A stretch of 64,000 nt of DNA, from assembly GCA_949775045.1 (NCBI GenBank), contig OX459108.1:4642461-4706460 (forward strand), read 5' to 3'. Below the pieces are notes generated by a model. That model made no database searches. It was given only the letters and a program-made list of their open reading frames with translations, and had not been told where the DNA came from. Positions 1 through 11,400 of this stretch are shown piece by piece. This DNA comes from Metridium senile. Taxonomy: Eukaryota > Cnidaria > Anthozoa > Actiniaria > Metridiidae. A program made the position numbers and the translations under genes. Positions within the stretch are counted from its first letter, which is position 1; every line of letters begins with the position of its first letter.

Positions 1-590
1 CAGCTAGAGACACAGGTGATGCATTACTACAAGAGCCTTAGTTACTAAAACTCTGCGCATATGTTCATTTTTGCGGTGGGAGGAAAACCGGATAACCCGG
101 AAAAAAACACTTTTTCAGTTAACATCTCAATGTTTAAAGCATGCAGACACAAGCGCCCTACTAGTTGGGGAGACTCAGACTCACTACCTCTACGTTAAAT
201 ATTTTAGCATACAACTCTGCGCATGCATATGTTCATTTTTGCGGTGGGAGGAAAACCAGCAAACCCGGAGAAAAAAACCTTTTTAACGTCTCAAAGTATT
301 AATCATGCAGACACAAGCGCCCTACTAGTTTAGGAGACTCAGACTCAGACTCACTACCTGCACGTTAAATATTTTAGCACACAACTCTACTCACATGTTG
401 ATTTTTGCGGAGGGAAGAAAACTGGATAACTCAGAGAAAAACCCTTGTGGCATCGGAGAGAAGAACACACCAAACAACTCGAATCTGGAATACAGCAGTG
501 AGAACACCCATAATACTAACTTACTGAATTGTTGTTTTGTGTATATAGTTGTCAGCTTCCAACAATCAAGACTTTATCCAAATTAACATA
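1..590. repeat. Dispersed repeat, about 2.5 units of 167 bp
   Basis: A block containing 'gttcatttttgcggtggg' followed by a 'ggaaaaccggataacccgg'-like segment starts near 63, 231 and 396, giving units of about 165-168 bp. A diverged copy in the opposite orientation lies at 33795-33965. No coding potential is convincing. The class is not recognised. Confidence 0.6.
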
Positions 591-696
591 TTTTTGACCA
601 AATGGGACACCAGGATGGTTAGTAGTGTATAAAACATTGTTTGAACTCTCCCATTCATTCAATAAAGTTTTGATCAATGACAACGCCCTCTTTCAG

Positions 697-3600
697 GCCA
701 TGCGCATTTTCTATGAGGAGCAGACCGCTGCCCCAAATGACCCTATTACAGGTTTATTTGCAAGAACTGAATATGGTCGGCCGAGCTGGACAGAGATATT
801 CAAAGATGTAGCTGATAACCACAACAAGTAAGGGAACATCTTGTTACACACTACAAACAATAATATACAGCTATTTCAATAAACCTTGAATACTGAATAG
901 TGCATTCCAAGACCAAAGGGCATTGTGGGTCTCATTAATCACAATATACAGCTATTTCAATAAACGTTGAATACTGAATAGTGCATTCCAAGACCAAAGG
1001 GCATTGTGGGTCTTATTAATCACAATATACAGCTATTTCAATAAACGTTGAATACTGAATAGTGCATTCCAAGACCAAAGGGCATTGTGGGTCTCATTAA
1101 TCACAATATACAGCTATTTCAATAAACGTTGAATACTGAATAGTGCATTCCAAGACCAAAGGGCATTGTGGGTCTTATTAATCACAATATACAGCTATTT
1201 CAATAAACGTTGAATACTGAATAGTGCATTCCAAGACCAAAGGGCATTGTGGGTCTCATTAATCACAATATACAGCTATTTCAATAAACGTTGAATACTG
1301 AATAGTGCATTCCAAGACCAAAGGGCATTGTGGGTCTTATTAATCACAATATACAGCTATTTCAATAAACGTTGAATACTGGATAGTGCATTCCAAGACC
1401 AAAGGGCATTGTGGGTCTCATTAATCACAATATACAGCTATTTCAATAAACGTTGAATACTGAATAGTGCATTCCAAGACCAAAGGGCATTGTGGGTCTC
1501 ATTAATCACAATATACAGCTATTTCAATAAACGTTGAATACTGAATAGTGCATTCCAAGACCAAAGGGCATTGTGGGTCTTATTAATCACAATATACAGC
1601 TATTTCAATAAACGTTGAATACTGAATAGTGCATTCCAAGACCAAAGGGTATTGTGGGTCTTATTAATCACAATATACAGCTATTTCAATAAACGTTGAA
1701 TACTGAATAGTGCATTCCAAGACCAAAGGGTATTGTGGGTCTCATTAATCACAATATACAGCTATTTCAAAAAACGTTGAATACTGAATAGTGCATTCCA
1801 AGACCAAAGGGCATTGTGGGTCTCATTAATCACAATATACAGCTATTTCAATAAACGTTGAATACTGAATAGTGCATTCCAAGACCAAAGGGCATTGTGG
1901 GTCTTATTAATCACAATATACAGCTATTTCAATAAACGTTGAATACTGAATAGTGCATTCCAAGACCAAAGGGCATTGTGGGTCTCATTAATTTTTGTCC
2001 CAAAAAGCCTTTCGGTCTTGCAATACAGTATTCAGTATGCATTATTTTACTTTCTTTGAAATAGCCGTGTATACACAAAAATCGTTGTCGCAGCTATGAA
2101 TGCTGTTTTCTTGCTGCTAATGCATTCAAAGTATACTTACTATCAACAAAATGGATTGTAATACAAAAACAAGCTCGTGAAATTACTCACATTTTGTTAT
2201 TACCGTAGTATGATCTCAATACATTATCAGCGAAAAATCATCATTCATTTCGGTCTTGGCTTGATGCCTGTAATTAAGTGGCTTATGTCTGTGACAACGT
2301 AGTTTTAGATAAATGTATAAAGCAACCATGACTACTCCCGTATCACGTTATCTAGCACCGCTGTACATTTTGACAAAAGGCGCATTTAAACAGAGATTAA
2401 CCTCGACTCGGAGTAAATTTAAATGAATTTTCTGTTGTTTAGTGGTAGTATTTTAACCATGCTTGGCAAATGTGCCTTTTGTCAGATAGAACACCGGGGC
2501 TGGCTAGACAACATGAAACTGGAGTATTGTTTGTGGTTAGGGTTATGATAGCTGATGGCGAGAAAAATTTGTGATTGTTTGTTAAGATGGTGATTGTAGC
2601 AAACAATGATTATGATTGTAGCGACAATGACGATGATGACAATGATTATGGTGACAATAATGTTTATGATTGTAGCGACAATGATGACAATGATTATGGT
2701 GACAATAATGTTTATGTTTGTATCGACAATGACAATGGTATTACTGCTGTTTTCGACTTTCTGCGAACTTCCAGTCATTCAAAGGGCTAGTTTCAAATAC
2801 GTTTTTATCTGCTGCAAGCTACTCGGCACCTTTTATTTTTGTTTGTTTGTTTTAACAGCTTTATTGGGCACGTATTAGTTACGAATTAGATTTACAAAAC
2901 ATACTTACAAAACAGATGTACAAAATAGACTATCAAAATACACTGAATGAGAATGCACAGGACTGATCACAAACGATTAATTAAACGAGCCCAATGGGTT
3001 TTGCGCGAACGGGACTGGCACAGGTCCAAAAAAAAGTGTTTCACAACTAGCCCTTGAGATATCTGAGTAAAGCCGAAAACTGCAGTAAGGTTATCTGTAT
3101 GGCGAAGTAGTTAAAAATTGGGACTTTAATGTTAATAATTGTATGGGATTGTAATAATAATGGTGGTGGTGATGGTGGTAGTGATTATATTGATAGTCGA
3201 TGATTATGTTGATGATGATAAAAATGCTACCTATTTATCAGTAATATTGTTGGTGATTCCAAGTGTGTCAACGAATTGATCATCCTCGGGAACCCAGGGG
3301 TAATCTTCTGTCGCTCGTTTCTCGCTCCCAGAATAAATACCCCTGGGAACGTAAACGTAGTCTGTTGGAGCTTGCTCCGGAAGTCAAAATTCAGTTCTTT
3401 CCTGATTGGTCGACCTTATTAGGTCGACCAATGAAAATCAAGAAAGTCGTTAAATAAGTTTGAATTTTGACTTCCGAAACAAGCTCCAACAGACTACGTT
3501 TACTTTCCTAGGGGTATTTATTCTGGGAGCGAGAAACGAGCGACAGAAGATTACCCCTGGGTTCCTGAGGATGCGAATTGATGTGATGATGAATGAATGA

Positions 3601-4337
3601 ATGATGATAATGGTGGTGGTGATGAAAACAATTATAAGGATAATAGTATAGATAAATGCAACTTGAAATAGGAAATATGCAACACAACCTTGGAAAATTT
3701 TGAGCCCCAATTACACAGGGAGCCCGGCTTTTGGTTGCTTTTACGTAAGATAAAAAAATCGCGGAGCTTTTTTGGGATTCCTGTGGTGCCTAGGAGATTA
3801 GCGCTACATATCGTGACCCTTGTTAAATCCTATGAAATTCGACCTCTATAAGTGGGACAGTCGTTGGCATGTAATCAGATCCGGTGGTAACGAATTTAGT
3901 AACGCACTCTCTTAAAACACACTAAACACACTTTCTTTTAGTGTACTCTATGCGAGTGCGTTACTACCGATCTGATTACACGCCAACGACTCTCCCATTA
4001 CTGAGGTTGGATTTCATAGATTACGTAAACTGTTTACAAAGGTCATGATATGTAGCGCTAATCTTCTAGGCACCACAGGAATCCCAAAAAAGCTACGCGA
4101 TTTTTTTATCTTACGTAAAAGCAACCAAAAGCCGGGCTCCCTGTGCCAATTATAAGGATGATATATCCTTTCACGTGATCTACGTCATTGTGACGTCATG
4201 TTGTTCATTTCAGTACTAAAGTGGGTGTGTTCTTCTGTGGTCCGTCTGGCCTGTCACGTGATCTTCACAAAATGTGTGACCAGTCTAACGATGAAGCAAA
4301 GGGCGTCAAATTCTTCTACAACAAGGAGAACTTTTAA
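697..4337 (+). CDS. NADPH oxidase, C-terminal two exons (gene starts upstream of window)
   Basis: The exons are 697-827 and 4214-4337 (TAA at 4335-4337). The first has a 'ctctttcag' acceptor and a gtaagg donor. The second follows 'catttcag'. The reading frame runs through the junction. The protein encodes the NADPH-binding C-terminus of the NOX family. Exon one carries DPITGL, RTEYGRPSW and a following IFKDVA helix. Exon two carries VGVFFCGPSGL and ends in FYNKENF, the classic C-terminal ENF ending. NOX enzymes are membrane flavocytochromes that pass electrons from NADPH through FAD and haem to oxygen and make superoxide. The membrane and FAD parts must lie before position 1. The 3.4-kb intron is filled with MITEs and a satellite. 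The subtype (NOX2-like or other) cannot be decided from this part. The exon start at 697 is the best acceptor but is inferred. Confidence 0.9.
855..2075. repeat. MITE with its left end amplified into an 81-bp satellite
   Basis: About 14 copies of an 81-bp unit run from 859 to 1992 with only scattered substitutions (such as gtctcatt or gtcttatt, aaacgtt or aaccttg). Each unit starts with 'tatacagctatttcaa' and contains 'gcattccaagaccaaaggg'. The non-repeated right part ends in 'tttgaaatagccgtgtata' near 2057-2075, the inverse of the unit start. The array is therefore a MITE whose left end was multiplied in tandem. It lies within the NOX intron. Confidence 0.8.
2347..2527. mobile_element. MITE, family 'GTTATCTAGCACCGCTGTA', copy 1
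   Basis: The left end reads 'gttatctagcaccgctgta' and the right part has a decayed inverse (gtcagatagaacaccgg...ctagacaac). The second copy at 6609-6824 shares both ends and the 'atgaaactggagtatt' that follows, so the element probably reaches 2527. Confidence 0.65.
2580..2735. repeat. Imperfect GAT/ACA-rich trinucleotide-like repeat
   Basis: The stretch is an irregular run of gat, gac, aat and atg triplets, with two copies of a 'ttatggtgacaataatgttt' block. Repetitive peptide reading frames on both strands here are a product of the repeat. A similar ggt/gat-rich tract lies at 3155-3235. Confidence 0.6.
2741..3088. mobile_element. Decayed foldback MITE, family 'TTACTGCGGTTTTCGAC', copy 1
   Basis: The left end 'ttactgctgttttcgactttctgcgaact' is matched in inverse by 'agtaaagccgaaaactgcagtaa' at the right. 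A better-preserved member lies at 58788-58977. Confidence 0.55.
3281..3573. mobile_element. Foldback MITE of MULE type, copy 1, with 9-bp target duplication
   Basis: The 293-bp element is nearly a perfect palindrome, with ends CATCCTCGGGAACCC / GGGTTCCTGAGGATG and a centre at 'ggtcgacc'. It is flanked by perfect 9-bp direct repeats 'cgaattgat' at 3272-3280 and 3574-3582. A 9-bp duplication is typical of Mutator-like elements. A second copy with its own 9-bp duplication is at 10895-11189. Confidence 0.85.
3714..4145. mobile_element. Foldback MITE, TIR CACAGGGAGCC, 7-bp target duplication
   Basis: Long inverted repeats start 'cacagggagcccggctttt' and end in the inverse form. They stay similar for about 110 bp. 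The flanks carry 'ccaatta' at 3707-3713 and 4146-4152. It sits just upstream of the last NOX exon. The end sequence and 7-bp duplication match the larger palindrome at 34258-35345. Confidence 0.8.
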
Positions 4338-4528
4338 TCTTACATAAAAGATATACAGTCAATGTCATGAACGTTGTCCACGCAAAGAAGAGATTTACGG
4401 TAAAGCAAATGACACGTGATTCTTTTGGACCGTCCACTAAAAAAAAGGAACTCTAACGTTAATGACAATGACTGTAGGCGATTCGAAATAATTCAAAAAC
4501 ACTAAAACCATGAAATGAAAACAAAATT

Positions 4529-5090
4529 AGCCTGTGTATCAAGCGTTTCTTTTGGGGGGAACGAGAGAAAGTTGTCTTTTTGGTTGTTTTGGGATAGCTG
4601 TGTTACCGATATGGCCGCGCGAAACCTAAGACGAGAGCAAAAAAAAAAAACAGGGAACACAGCGGTCAAACGACTACGCATGCGCGAAAAAACAAGTAAA
4701 ATGATCCAAGCCACAAGCTTAATTTTCGCACGGACTCTATAAAAAACGATTGATTGGACGACTTTCATCTCTTTTTTCTCAAAATATAAACAAAAATACA
4801 AAAGTATAGACTCATGGTAGCTTTAAAATATAACAAAGGTTATGTACACGAAACTTCAAGCTTATATATTCAGGGAATTTCTTATAAATCGACTTCAAAC
4901 ACTTTTACAATCCAAAATTTAGCGCTGTGAAAATTTTGCGACGCATGCGTAGTCGTTTGACCGCTATGTTAAAACAGGGTGGGATTTTTTGTACTCGTCT
5001 TAGGTTTCGCGTAACACAGCTATCCCAAAACAACCACAAAAAAAAAAAATTTTCTCGTTTCCCCCAAAAGAAACGCTTGCTGCTCAGGCT
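4529..5090. mobile_element. Foldback element with arms of about 160-190 bp
   Basis: The left arm 'agcctgtgtatcaagcgtttc' returns inverted at the right as 'aaacgcttgctgctcaggct'. The arms continue through 'gggatagctgtgtta' and 'gtcaaacgactacgcatgcg'. No clear target duplication and no coding capacity were seen. Short open frames here are mirror copies of each other. Confidence 0.75.
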
Positions 5091-5243
5091 GAAACAAAAT
5101 AAAAACACTAAATAAGAACTATTACACAGAAGCAATTTTATTTTATTCCATGGATATAGTGTTAGCGTTCTTTATGTACTACAGTTTACAATAGACCTCT
5201 TTCCGGTTCTCATCGAACATCCTCAGCCTTGATAGCGTGTAAA

Positions 5244-6228
5244 TATACACCTATTTCCAAAATCGTTGTCGCAAACAAAGCCACAGTCAACACTCTGAAT
5301 CCGGCAAAGGATGTTGATATTTTCTTCTCTTCTCGACATATTCATAGCATATTTTTGCTTGTGCGTGTTTGTGTTATATGACCAGCAACTAGCTGTTGCA
5401 GTAGTAGATGATGAAACAAATATTTATTGAAAAACGACTAATAAACCAACAATTTATGTTCATGTTACCGACATTCTTTGCAGGCTTCAAGCCCCGTGCA
5501 AACGCACGCAACATTGTTGGCCAACATCACGCAACATTGTTGGGCCCAACATGTTGCGAGCGTTTGCACACCATGTTGCGTGTTGTTGCAACATGTTGGA
5601 TGTTGTTGGATGAAGTTTGAAACTGGTCAAACTTCAGAGCCAACAAGTCCCAACATTTCTTTTGTTTCGCGGTCATCGAAGCGTAGCCCAACAATGTTGC
5701 GTTCGTTTGCACAGCACATCCAACAATGTTGCGCTGGTGGCCCATCGTTGTAATAGGGAAATATCAGCAAAATCAAACTAATATGGAATTTTTCCTTAAT
5801 AAAATACAATAAAAAATTCAAAAAAATTTTAAGACAAAAAAAAAAATGAAAAAAAAATTCAAAAGAAAAATATGTATCGCTTAGAAAAAGCAAATATAAA
5901 CAAATAAAATAAAAAACATATGCATTAAAAAACGACTTGAAATTCAACAGTGAGCAAGATAGTCACCCATTATTCAACATGGCGCCCCAACAAGCAGTGG
6001 TTTGTAGGGAGTTGTGGGTATTTGTGTCCCAGAATCCTTTGTATTATCACCGGAGCGCCCAACATGTTGGGACTTGTTGCGAGCGTTTGCACACACCCTC
6101 CGACATCGCGAAAAAATCACACAACAATGTTGGCCCAACAATGTTGGATGTTGTTGCGTGCGTTTGCACGGGCCTTCAGATTGTAGATTGTACCTTCGGC
6201 TGCGACAACGATTATTGAAATAGGTGTA
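5244..6228. mobile_element. MITE, TIR TATACACCTATTTC(C/A)AAAATCGTTGTCGCA, interrupted by a nested insertion
   Basis: The left end 'tatacacctatttccaaaatcgttgtcgca' is inverted at the right as 'tgcgacaacgattattgaaataggtgta'. The element shares its body ('gacattctttgcaggcttca') with the copy at 9284-9911. A different foldback is inserted at 5490-6173. Confidence 0.75.
5490..6173. mobile_element. Nested foldback MITE, TIR GCCC(C)GTGCAAACGCACGCAACA
   Basis: The element starts 'agccccgtgcaaacgcacg' and ends 'cgtgcgtttgcacgggc'. It is rich in CAACATTGTTGG-type palindromes. It is flanked by 'cttca' at 5485-5489 and 6174-6178. The uninterrupted 'gcaggcttcagag' of the sister MITE near 9860 gives the empty site and confirms both borders. 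Confidence 0.8.
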
Positions 6229-6608
6229 TTCTTTAGAATTCGACTACAGCTCGTGTAATTTTGAAGTGTACATTCCTCAAATTACCGCGAGCTACATAGT
6301 AAAGAATAGGTTGTGGACGAGAACCGTGAACAGGTTTATTTATTTTCTATTGTAAAATGATATTCAAAAAGTGATAAATATTTTCTATAAAGATAATAAC
6401 ACAGAACATTTATATTTTCTCTCACTCACAGATAATGTAGTTGAATTTAGGATTCATTTTATATAAATAAATAAAAATATACGTTCCTGTTGCCAGAACT
6501 TGCAGGAAAAGATCAAAACTTTACTACTTTTTTTACTTTACGTAATACTTAGAACCAGAGATCGAGGACTTGGCGGGGATTAAAAGCCCATGGAATATTC
6601 ACGTTTCT

Positions 6609-6824
6609 TGTTATCTAGCACCGCTGTACATTTTGACAAAAGGCGCATTTGCACAGGAATAATCTCTATTCGGAGTAAATTTAAATGTTTTTTTGAGCGA
6701 TAGCATAGTTTCGTGCTTTGCATGGAATTTGTGAATATTTTTACAACAAATCGAGGCTTAACTGGTAAAATGCGCCTTCTGTCAAATAGTACAGCGGTGA
6801 TAGATAACATGAAACTGGAGTATT
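6609..6824. mobile_element. MITE, family 'GTTATCTAGCACCGCTGTA', copy 2
   Basis: The left end 'gttatctagcaccgctgtacattttgacaaaaggcgcattt' is inverted at the right as 'aaatgcgccttctgtcaaatagtacagcggtgatagataac'. It is better preserved than copy 1 at 2347-2527. Confidence 0.7.
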
Positions 6825-7130
6825 AGTCCAATGCAGTCCGGCGCAAAGCCCCCGGGGGTATGAGTAGTTGGTATGCACGTCGTATCCGTGTAAAAATCAG
6901 TTATTGGGTATTTTAATTCTAGGGTATTGTAATTCAAAATTTTGTCATTTCTCGGTATCTTCCAAGGTTCGGAAAAATGGTTATCCCATTGATTTGATCT
7001 CCACGTTCCTGCCACGCCCTTTTAAAACGACTACCGAAGGTATCTTTCAGGGGTTTTTGAGCATACCCGTGGCCAGTGGATGCTAAACTGTAGAATGAAA
7101 TATTTCATGATCCAAAAATCGAAGTCTTCA

Positions 7131-7572
7131 AGCTTTGATATTATCATGATGAATAAACATGATACGAGCTCCTGTTCGTTGTCTTCCTAACGCATCGATA
7201 CACTCAAACCCATTTTCAACCAAATATTTAACCAAAGGTGGTAGAGGCGTGACCACAACTACGTTAAAGCCATTTGTCTTTGCATAATCCAGGACAAACG
7301 AACCCATCATCGGGGTATATCCTTTCTTGTTTCTGTGCTCTTTGGCAATCGCTGTTCTCTGAACCTCGATACGTACATGGTCGACGTCGATCACGTAGTT
7401 TAGAAATGAAGGGGGCCTCAGGTGAAATGTACCTTTCAATATCGAGTTTTCCAAACTTATTTTCCCGATTGACCATCATGCAACTGGGTTGCCAGTTGGT
7501 GGCTTTAATTTGAAAAGACGAAAAGTATTCCTGGACCATGATGCTTTGCAGAAATAAACGCGAGGCAAGCAA
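7131..7572 (-). pseudogene. GNAT-like acetyltransferase fragment, frameshifted
   Basis: Two overlapping minus-strand frames join into one plausible protein. The upstream part (about 7572 to 7390) contains KFGKLDIERYISPEAPF. The downstream part (about 7400 to 7131) contains IEVQRTAIAKEHRNK, then MMGSFVLDYAKTNGFNVVVV and YLVENGFECIDALGR. The pattern of a basic R/K-x-x-x-K loop, a long helix and a strand followed by NGFE resembles acetyl-CoA-binding motif A and the end of GNAT enzymes. A frame change near 7390-7400 and the lack of clear exon borders suggest a decayed copy. The family call is by eye only and could be wrong. Confidence 0.35.
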
Positions 7573-7659
7573 ACTTGGGCAGTTATCATTTGATTACGAG
7601 TGCAAACCGTATAACACATATTAGTAAATAGTATAAAATAATGTTGATTGCGGCTGTCA

Positions 7660-8396
7660 ATCTGTTTTTCTGTCTGCTATTTTCTGTCTGTCTGTCTGTT
7701 TGTTTTTCTGTCTGTCTGCCGTTTATTTGTCTGTTTGTTTTGCTGTCTTTCTCTCTGTTGATTTGTTTGTCTGGTTTTTTTATTTGTCTGTTTGTTTTGC
7801 TGTTTATTTGTGTTTGTTTGTTGTTTGTCTATTTGTCTTTCTGTTTATTTGTCTGTTTGTCTTTCTGTTTATTTGTCTGTTGTTTGTCTGTTTGTCTTTC
7901 TGTTTATTTGTCTGTTTGTCTTTCTGTTTATTTGTCTGTTTGTTTGTTGTTTGTCTTTCTGTTTATTTGTCTGTTTGTCTTTCTGTTTGTTTGTCTGTTT
8001 GTCTTTCTGTTTATTTGTCTGTTTGTTTGTTGTTTGTCTGTTTGTCTTTCTGTTTATTTGTCTGTTTGTCTTTCTGTTTATTTGTCTGTTTGTCTTTCTG
8101 TTTGTTTGTCTGTTTGTCTTTCTGTTTATTTGTCTGTTTGTTTGTTGTTTGTCTGTTTGTCTTTCTGTTTATTTGTCTGTTTGTCTTTCTGTTTATTTGT
8201 CTGTTTGTCTTTCTGTTTGTTTGTCTGTTTGTCTTTCTGTTTATTTGTCTGTTTGTTTGTTGTTTGTCTGTTTGTCTTTCTGTTTATTTGTCTGTTTGTT
8301 TGTTGTTTGTCTGTTTGTCTTTCTGTTTATTTGTCTGTTTGTTTGTTGTTTGTCTGTTTGTCTTTCTGTTTATTTGTCTGTTTGTTAGTTGTTGTA
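7660..8396. repeat. Minisatellite, 24-bp unit (ctgtttgtctttctgtttatttgt)-like
   Basis: A pyrimidine/T-rich array of about 730 bp is built from a 24-bp unit and shortened variants. Because 24 is a multiple of three and the unit lacks stop codons, all three forward frames stay open. The resulting CLSVYLSVC-type peptides are low complexity and not a gene. Confidence 0.9.
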
Positions 8397-8449
8397 GTTG
8401 AAAATAGACAACAAAAGATCAAAACAAAATGCAATATTCTTTAACCAAT

Positions 8450-8455
8450 TTTATT
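8450..8455 (-). promoter_or_regulatory. Poly(A) signal AATAAA of the ten-cysteine peptide gene
   Basis: The minus strand reads AATAAA about 34 bases after the TAA stop at 8489-8491. Position and exact match fit a functional signal. Confidence 0.6.
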
Positions 8456-8488
8456 TGTGAAACACTTTTTGGTTAATGTACTCTACGA

Positions 8489-11400
8489 TTATTTGCATAG
8501 ACCAATGGGAGGTGCCTGCATAACTTGGTTACATGTAAGACCAGCTTTGCATCTAGGACATGCACTGCCCTGCAATTAAAGAGAAAGCCTTTATAGCTAA
8601 TATGAAGAAGTTGGCGGTTTTGGAATATATAAGGTAGTCGTGCCTATTATCGCGCACATCCTATTAATTTCGCAAAAAATATATCTTCTTAAAAACTGCT
8701 TCAACATTAATTAAAACAATTATGGCTGCTTATTGTTGCAACCAACTTTTTTGGTCCACTTTTTTCAATAAACTAACGCAGGATAGAAGATATATATTAT
8801 TTTTTACGAAAAGCATGATAATAGGATGTGCGCGATAATAGGTACGACTACCTCATATATTGCGTGACAATAGGTGACATTATCATTCTGTTTTCTACGC
8901 TATACACCTAGTAGCGGCCAGTTAACTCAAGTAACTACAACATAGAATAAGAGAACTAAAATGTATCAAAATATTCTCAAAATACAGTGGTTTCTCTATT
9001 AAGCGGCCAGTTTAAATGTCCTGAGGGTGACCGCTTAATAGAGGTACCACTGCAATAGCTTAAAAACAGAACAATAATGATAACGAATCTATCTGAATAA
9101 TCTATCTGCCAACAGAATTGGATGAATAACATATATAATATATAATATATATAATTCCAGTGAATATTTGTAGGTTGTATTGCAATGACAAAATCTTTAC
9201 ATTGTTTACCCTAATGATGGACTAGTAGCTTGGTTTTGAACAAAATCAAAACAGGCTGATGAAACGTGGCTGTTAAAATGAACTACACCTATTTTAAAAA
9301 TCGAAGTCACAATCAAAGCTACAGTCCACCGCACACTGAAGCCTGCAAAGGATGTTGGTATTTTTACTCTTGTTAATCGATTTATTCATAGCATATTTTG
9401 GTTGTACGTGTTTGTGGTATATTAACATAACATGTTTTGCAGTGATAGATGATGAACCAAATATTTAGTTAAAAAGCGCGTAATAAATCACGCATTCAGT
9501 TCATATTACCGACATCCTTTGCAGGTTTCAGAGTGTGGACTGTATTATACCGACATCCTTTGCAGGCTTCAGAGTGTGGACTGTATTATACCGACATCCT
9601 TTGCAGGCTTCAGAGTGTGGACTGCATTATACCGACATCCTTTGCAGGTTTCAGAGTGTGGACTGTATTTTACCGACATTCTTTGCAGGCTTCAGAGTGT
9701 GGACTGTATTATACCGACATACTTTGCAGGCTTCAGAGTGCGGACTGTATTATACCGACATCCTTTGCAGGCTTCAGAGTGCGGACTGTATTATACCGAC
9801 ATACTTTGCAGGCTTCAGAGTGTTGACTGTATTATACCGACATCCTTTGCAGGCTTCAGAGTGAAGACTGTAGCTTCGGGTGCGACAACGATTTTAGAAA
9901 TAGGTGTATATAATTACTTACAACCATACAAGTTGATCCTGTTGATAGTTGGTTTTGGCAAACTCCTGGGCTATTCCCACTTGCCTTCATGCAACACTGG
10001 GTGTTACTGCAACCGGCATCGTCGTTGCACTGCAAAACAATACACACATGGTGCAGGTTAGTAATGTGAGTTGTTGCGAGCGAAGCGAGTAACGACACCT
10101 ATTTTGACGGTTTCCTATTGTACCTGTGGACAAGCGTTCCTGGGCTATATATATAGTGAGAAAAATCGAGATTCCCGGGCTGGCAGGCAATACTAATAAA
10201 TTAAATTCTCGATGCCCTTATTGATTACAAATTGATTCAAAATTTAAAATTGCGATAAACACAGGGAGATACAGTGGGACCCCGTTAATCCGGCCACCGA
10301 AGGGACAGCCCAAAGTGGCCGTATTAACGGCGTGGCCGCATTAAGCGGGTAAATTTATAGAAAATGTATGGGCATGCATTTCGTCAAGACCTAAAAAAAC
10401 TTTCCGCAATAACGGGATGGCCGTTAAGCGGGTGTCCGTTAAGCGGGGTTCTACTGTATTACAGCGATAATCGATGCATCGCGACTATCAAATTGCGAAT
10501 TTCAATTAATTTTAAGTCTTTCCAATCCGTCAATCAGTTTGGAGGCAGAGCTTGTAAAGTCATTGGTTAATTTGATGTACGTAATCAAACTGATTGAAGA
10601 ATCAGAAAAAACAAAAATTAAAATTTCCAAATTAACTTGTCGCGATGCAGCAATTATCGCTGTAATGATTATTTACAAATACGTAATGTTCATATATATA
10701 TACAAGCAATAAATTATTATGAAATGCTCCCTATATCTGTTGCTAAGATACAGTTTTTTTATAAAAAGAAAAGAAAAACGGATTTAAAGATTTATTTAAA
10801 CGGACATAAAAAAGTATGGTTTCCATCATTCAAAAAAATAACGTTGATTCATTTTGCATTTTCTACTTTTATTTAAGACCTTCATAATAATAACCATCCT
10901 CGGGAACCCAGGGGTATTCTTCTGTCGCTCGTTTCTCGCTTCCACAACATATACCCCTGGGAACGTAGTCTGTTGGAGCTTGTTCCGGAAGTCAAAATTC
11001 AAACTTATTTAACGGCTTTCTTTGAATGATTATCTTGATTTTCATTGGTCGACCTAATAAGGTCGACCAATCAGGAAAGAGCTGAATTTTGACTTCCGGA
11101 ACAAGCTCCAACAGACTACGTTCCCAGGGGTATATGTTGTGGAAGCGAGAAACGAGCGACAGAAGAATACCCCTGGGTTCCCGAGGATGAATAATAACAA
11201 CAATACACCCTTTACGAGAAATTTGTCACCCTTGAGGTGAAAAGTCTACAAGCTAGTATCGCAGGGAAGTATGGGTAACCTATGTATACTTTACTAGAAG
11301 GCAGTGATTTCATGACGACATCGCTACACTTGTCAATGTGTTATTGAGATAATAATAGTATAACAAGAAAGGCGTGCCAAATGCACATTTAGTATCTGAA

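Noticed and set aside
855..1992. 81-bp direct repeats as a possible CRISPR array
   Set aside because: There are no unique spacers, the units are contiguous, and the surroundings are spliced animal genes.
4515..5115. Basic 60-75-codon frames on both strands
   Set aside because: They lie in the two arms of a foldback element and are mirror copies of each other.
7641..8444. Long open frames (up to 267 codons) rich in Cys, Leu, Ser and Val in all three forward frames
   Set aside because: They are a by-product of a 24-bp minisatellite without stop codons and contain only repeat peptides.
9519..10061. 180-codon open frame with repeated ECGLYYTDILC-type units, resembling a repeat protein
   Set aside because: It reads through the 41-bp MITE array. 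The repeat is not a multiple of three and all three frames are open, and it runs antisense over real exon 2.
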